Source: an uncultured Legionella sp.
GTDB lineage: Bacteria; Pseudomonadota; Gammaproteobacteria; Legionellales; Legionellaceae
Length of the DNA: 6,003 bases
Direction of reading: 5' to 3'
Assembly (NCBI GenBank): GCA_903885895.1
Contig: CAISKC010000540.1
Location: 1-6,003 of the forward strand
Shown here: positions 5,095-6,003 of the stretch, in pieces
Layout of the letters: every line of letters begins with the position of its first letter
How positions within the stretch are numbered: position 1 is the first letter of the stretch
The notes under the pieces: generated by a model
Told to the model about the DNA's origin: nothing
What the model saw: only the letters and a program-made list of their open reading frames with translations
Databases searched by the model: none
Translations under genes and position numbers: made by a program

Positions 5095-5817
5095 GTGTTA
5101 GAAAATCAGGCTGCACTTAAAATACAAGGTTTTTTTGCTGCTCATCGCATAAGAAAACAAGCTGCGTTGCATCAAGCCATAGATAATAACCCTCATTCAC
5201 AATTATTACAGGCGCTTCACTTGAGATTTCAATGTATGAGAGCCGTGGCCGCAGCAAAGTTCCCCTTAAATAAACCGCTTGAGGATAAAGAGCAAATAGT
5301 ACGTGTGATTAATGCTGTAACAAAGCTCGCAAAAGAAAAAGGAATCACTAATCTAACCGCCGTTGCACAAATCTTTCAACACAACATTTTGTTATCCACA
5401 ATGGTTCAAGTGCCTTACTATGATACTATTTGGAGGAAATCACACTATGGTAAACGTGATATTCAGAAGTTAGTCAATCATGCTTATACTCAATTACGCC
5501 ATTTAGTCCTTTCATTTAATTTGCCTATCGATTGTCTTCATGAAAAAGAACGTTACACACCCGAAGAGGTTCTTGCTTTAGCGCGCGATATCATCCAGCA
5601 CGCTAGTAAAAAAATGATTGAAATACTGGCAAGGCCAACAAGTAAAGAATTACATGTATGTTCTCAAGCGACGTTTCCCGCAGTGATCGAAAAAATGTTG
5701 GCAAATTATATGACACCAACCACCTTTGCTCATAGCAAAGGAACCATATGTCTATTAGCCCAGAAGATGACTGAGTGCTCACCAACACCCGTGAGTGACC
5801 TTAGGGCTAAATTGTAG
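5095..5817 (+). CDS. unknown protein with an N-terminal IQ-like motif
   Basis: I recognise no family. The frame is open from an ATG at 5056, but AAGGAG (5084-5089) lies five bases before the GTG at 5095, so I choose that start, giving 240 residues. Residues 6-21 (AALKIQGFFAAHRIRK) look like a eukaryotic IQ calmodulin-binding motif: I-Q, aromatic FF, and the closing basic residues are present, although the usual central Arg-Gly is Ala-Ala. The rest is mostly alpha-helical in appearance, with aromatic and basic patches (PYYDTIWRKSHYGKRDI, 107-123), no signal peptide and no membrane segment. It is probably cytosolic or secreted by a non-Sec route. It lies 45 bases after the repressor, in the same direction, and may be co-transcribed. 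If the host has a Dot/Icm system an effector role is conceivable, but this is speculation. A role in exclusion or regulation of the element is equally open. Confidence 0.75.
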   Translation: MLENQAALKIQGFFAAHRIRKQAALHQAIDNNPHSQLLQALHLRFQCMRAVAAAKFPLNKPLEDKEQIVRVINAVTKLAKEKGITNLTAVAQIFQHNILLSTMVQVPYYDTIWRKSHYGKRDIQKLVNHAYTQLRHLVLSFNLPIDCLHEKERYTPEEVLALARDIIQHASKKMIEILARPTSKELHVCSQATFPAVIEKMLANYMTPTTFAHSKGTICLLAQKMTECSPTPVSDLRAKL

Positions 5818-5842
5818 ATATTGAGGATGGTTCTGCTACAAT
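5811..5842 (+). promoter_or_regulatory. inverted repeat and candidate promoter before the release-factor-like gene
   Basis: ATTGTAG (5811-5817) and CTACAAT (5836-5842) are perfect 7-bp inverted arms 18 bases apart. The right arm contains an extended -10 (TGC then TACAAT, 5834-5842), and TTGTAG in the left arm could be a -35 with a long 19-base spacer. TGCTACAAT is identical to the word in the repressor promoter at 4323-4331. Transcription would start near 5849, 22 bases before the next ATG. It may instead be a weak hairpin at the end of the preceding gene, whose stop codon lies in the left arm. Confidence 0.35.
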
Positions 5843-5870
5843 GCTGCTAATTCATTGACTACCAAATGAC

Positions 5871-6003
5871 ATGATTAGCAAAGATAAATGGGATAAATTG
5901 GCCGAGTGGATGGCAAAACTTCATATCAATGAAGCTTCACTCATCGAAAAATTTATCTTGGGTAGTGGTAGCGGTGGACAGAAATTGCACAAGACTGCGT
6001 CAA
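5871..6003 (+). CDS. peptide chain release factor-like protein with GGQ motif, 3' end missing
   Basis: The visible 44 residues begin MISKDKWDKLAEWM and include the GGQ tripeptide at 35-37 within GSGSGGQKLHKTAS. GGQ is the catalytic motif of class I release factors, which enters the ribosomal peptidyl transferase centre and releases the nascent chain; the glutamine is normally methylated. Because the motif comes so early, the codon-recognition domain of RF1/RF2 is absent, so this is a short ribosome-rescue type related to ArfB (YaeJ) or to the mitochondrial C12orf65 family. Proteins of this kind are annotated in Legionella at about 130 residues. The ribosome binding site is weak. This is probably a host housekeeping gene, which would place an element boundary to its left, but the gene runs off the window and this cannot be tested here. 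Confidence 0.8.
   Translation, partial: MISKDKWDKLAEWMAKLHINEASLIEKFILGSGSGGQKLHKTAS

Noticed and set aside
5603..5788. 61-codon minus-strand frame
   Set aside because: Antisense to the IQ-like gene with no supporting signals.
1..6003. CRISPR array, tRNA or rRNA gene, oriT or relaxase, riboswitch
   Set aside because: No spaced repeat series, no cloverleaf or rRNA-like sequence, no relaxase frame and no conserved leader was seen on either strand.

Overview
The window carries the leading end of an F-type conjugative transfer operon, the phage-like control and replication genes that head it, and two genes to its right, one of unknown function and one cut by the window edge. The best guess for the host is a gammaproteobacterium of the order Legionellales. 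This rests on recalled resemblance of two genes to Legionella LvrA and LvrB, on a short release-factor-like protein of a type found there, and on moderate-to-low GC. It is an inference without a database search. Whether the element is a plasmid or an integrated element cannot be decided: no integrase, tRNA, relaxase or oriT is visible.

Left part, minus strand, about 3000 down to 1: traT (surface exclusion lipoprotein), traA (pilin), traL, traE, traK and the start of traB follow one another with short gaps or 8-nt overlaps, in the order A-L-E-K-B seen in F. traT sits just ahead of the pilin gene instead of at the distal end as in F. traB is broken after 55 codons: all three frames stop soon after its membrane segment and a different small ORF with its own ribosome binding site begins, so an insertion or rearrangement is likely.

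Middle, about 3016 to 5049: lvrB and lvrA (minus strand, overlapping by 149 nt) face a divergent repressor gene. LvrA has a winged-helix-like N-terminus and a C-terminal block like phage replication proteins; LvrB resembles phage lambda P-type helicase loaders. With the CI/LexA-like repressor this looks like a lambda-style CI/O/P module placed at the head of a conjugation operon. In the middle of lvrA, between its two domains, lie short direct repeats beside a 21-bp pure A/T stretch, which resembles the position of the lambda origin inside gene O. The repressor keeps the catalytic serine of its peptidase domain but appears to lack the cleavage-site glycine and catalytic lysine, so it may not self-cleave. 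The intergenic region holds a 17-bp palindrome over the probable repressor promoter and further copies of its half-site.

Right part, plus strand: a 240-aa protein of unknown function with an IQ-like (calmodulin-binding-like) sequence at its N-terminus, then the start of a GGQ-containing peptide chain release factor-like gene that runs off the window.
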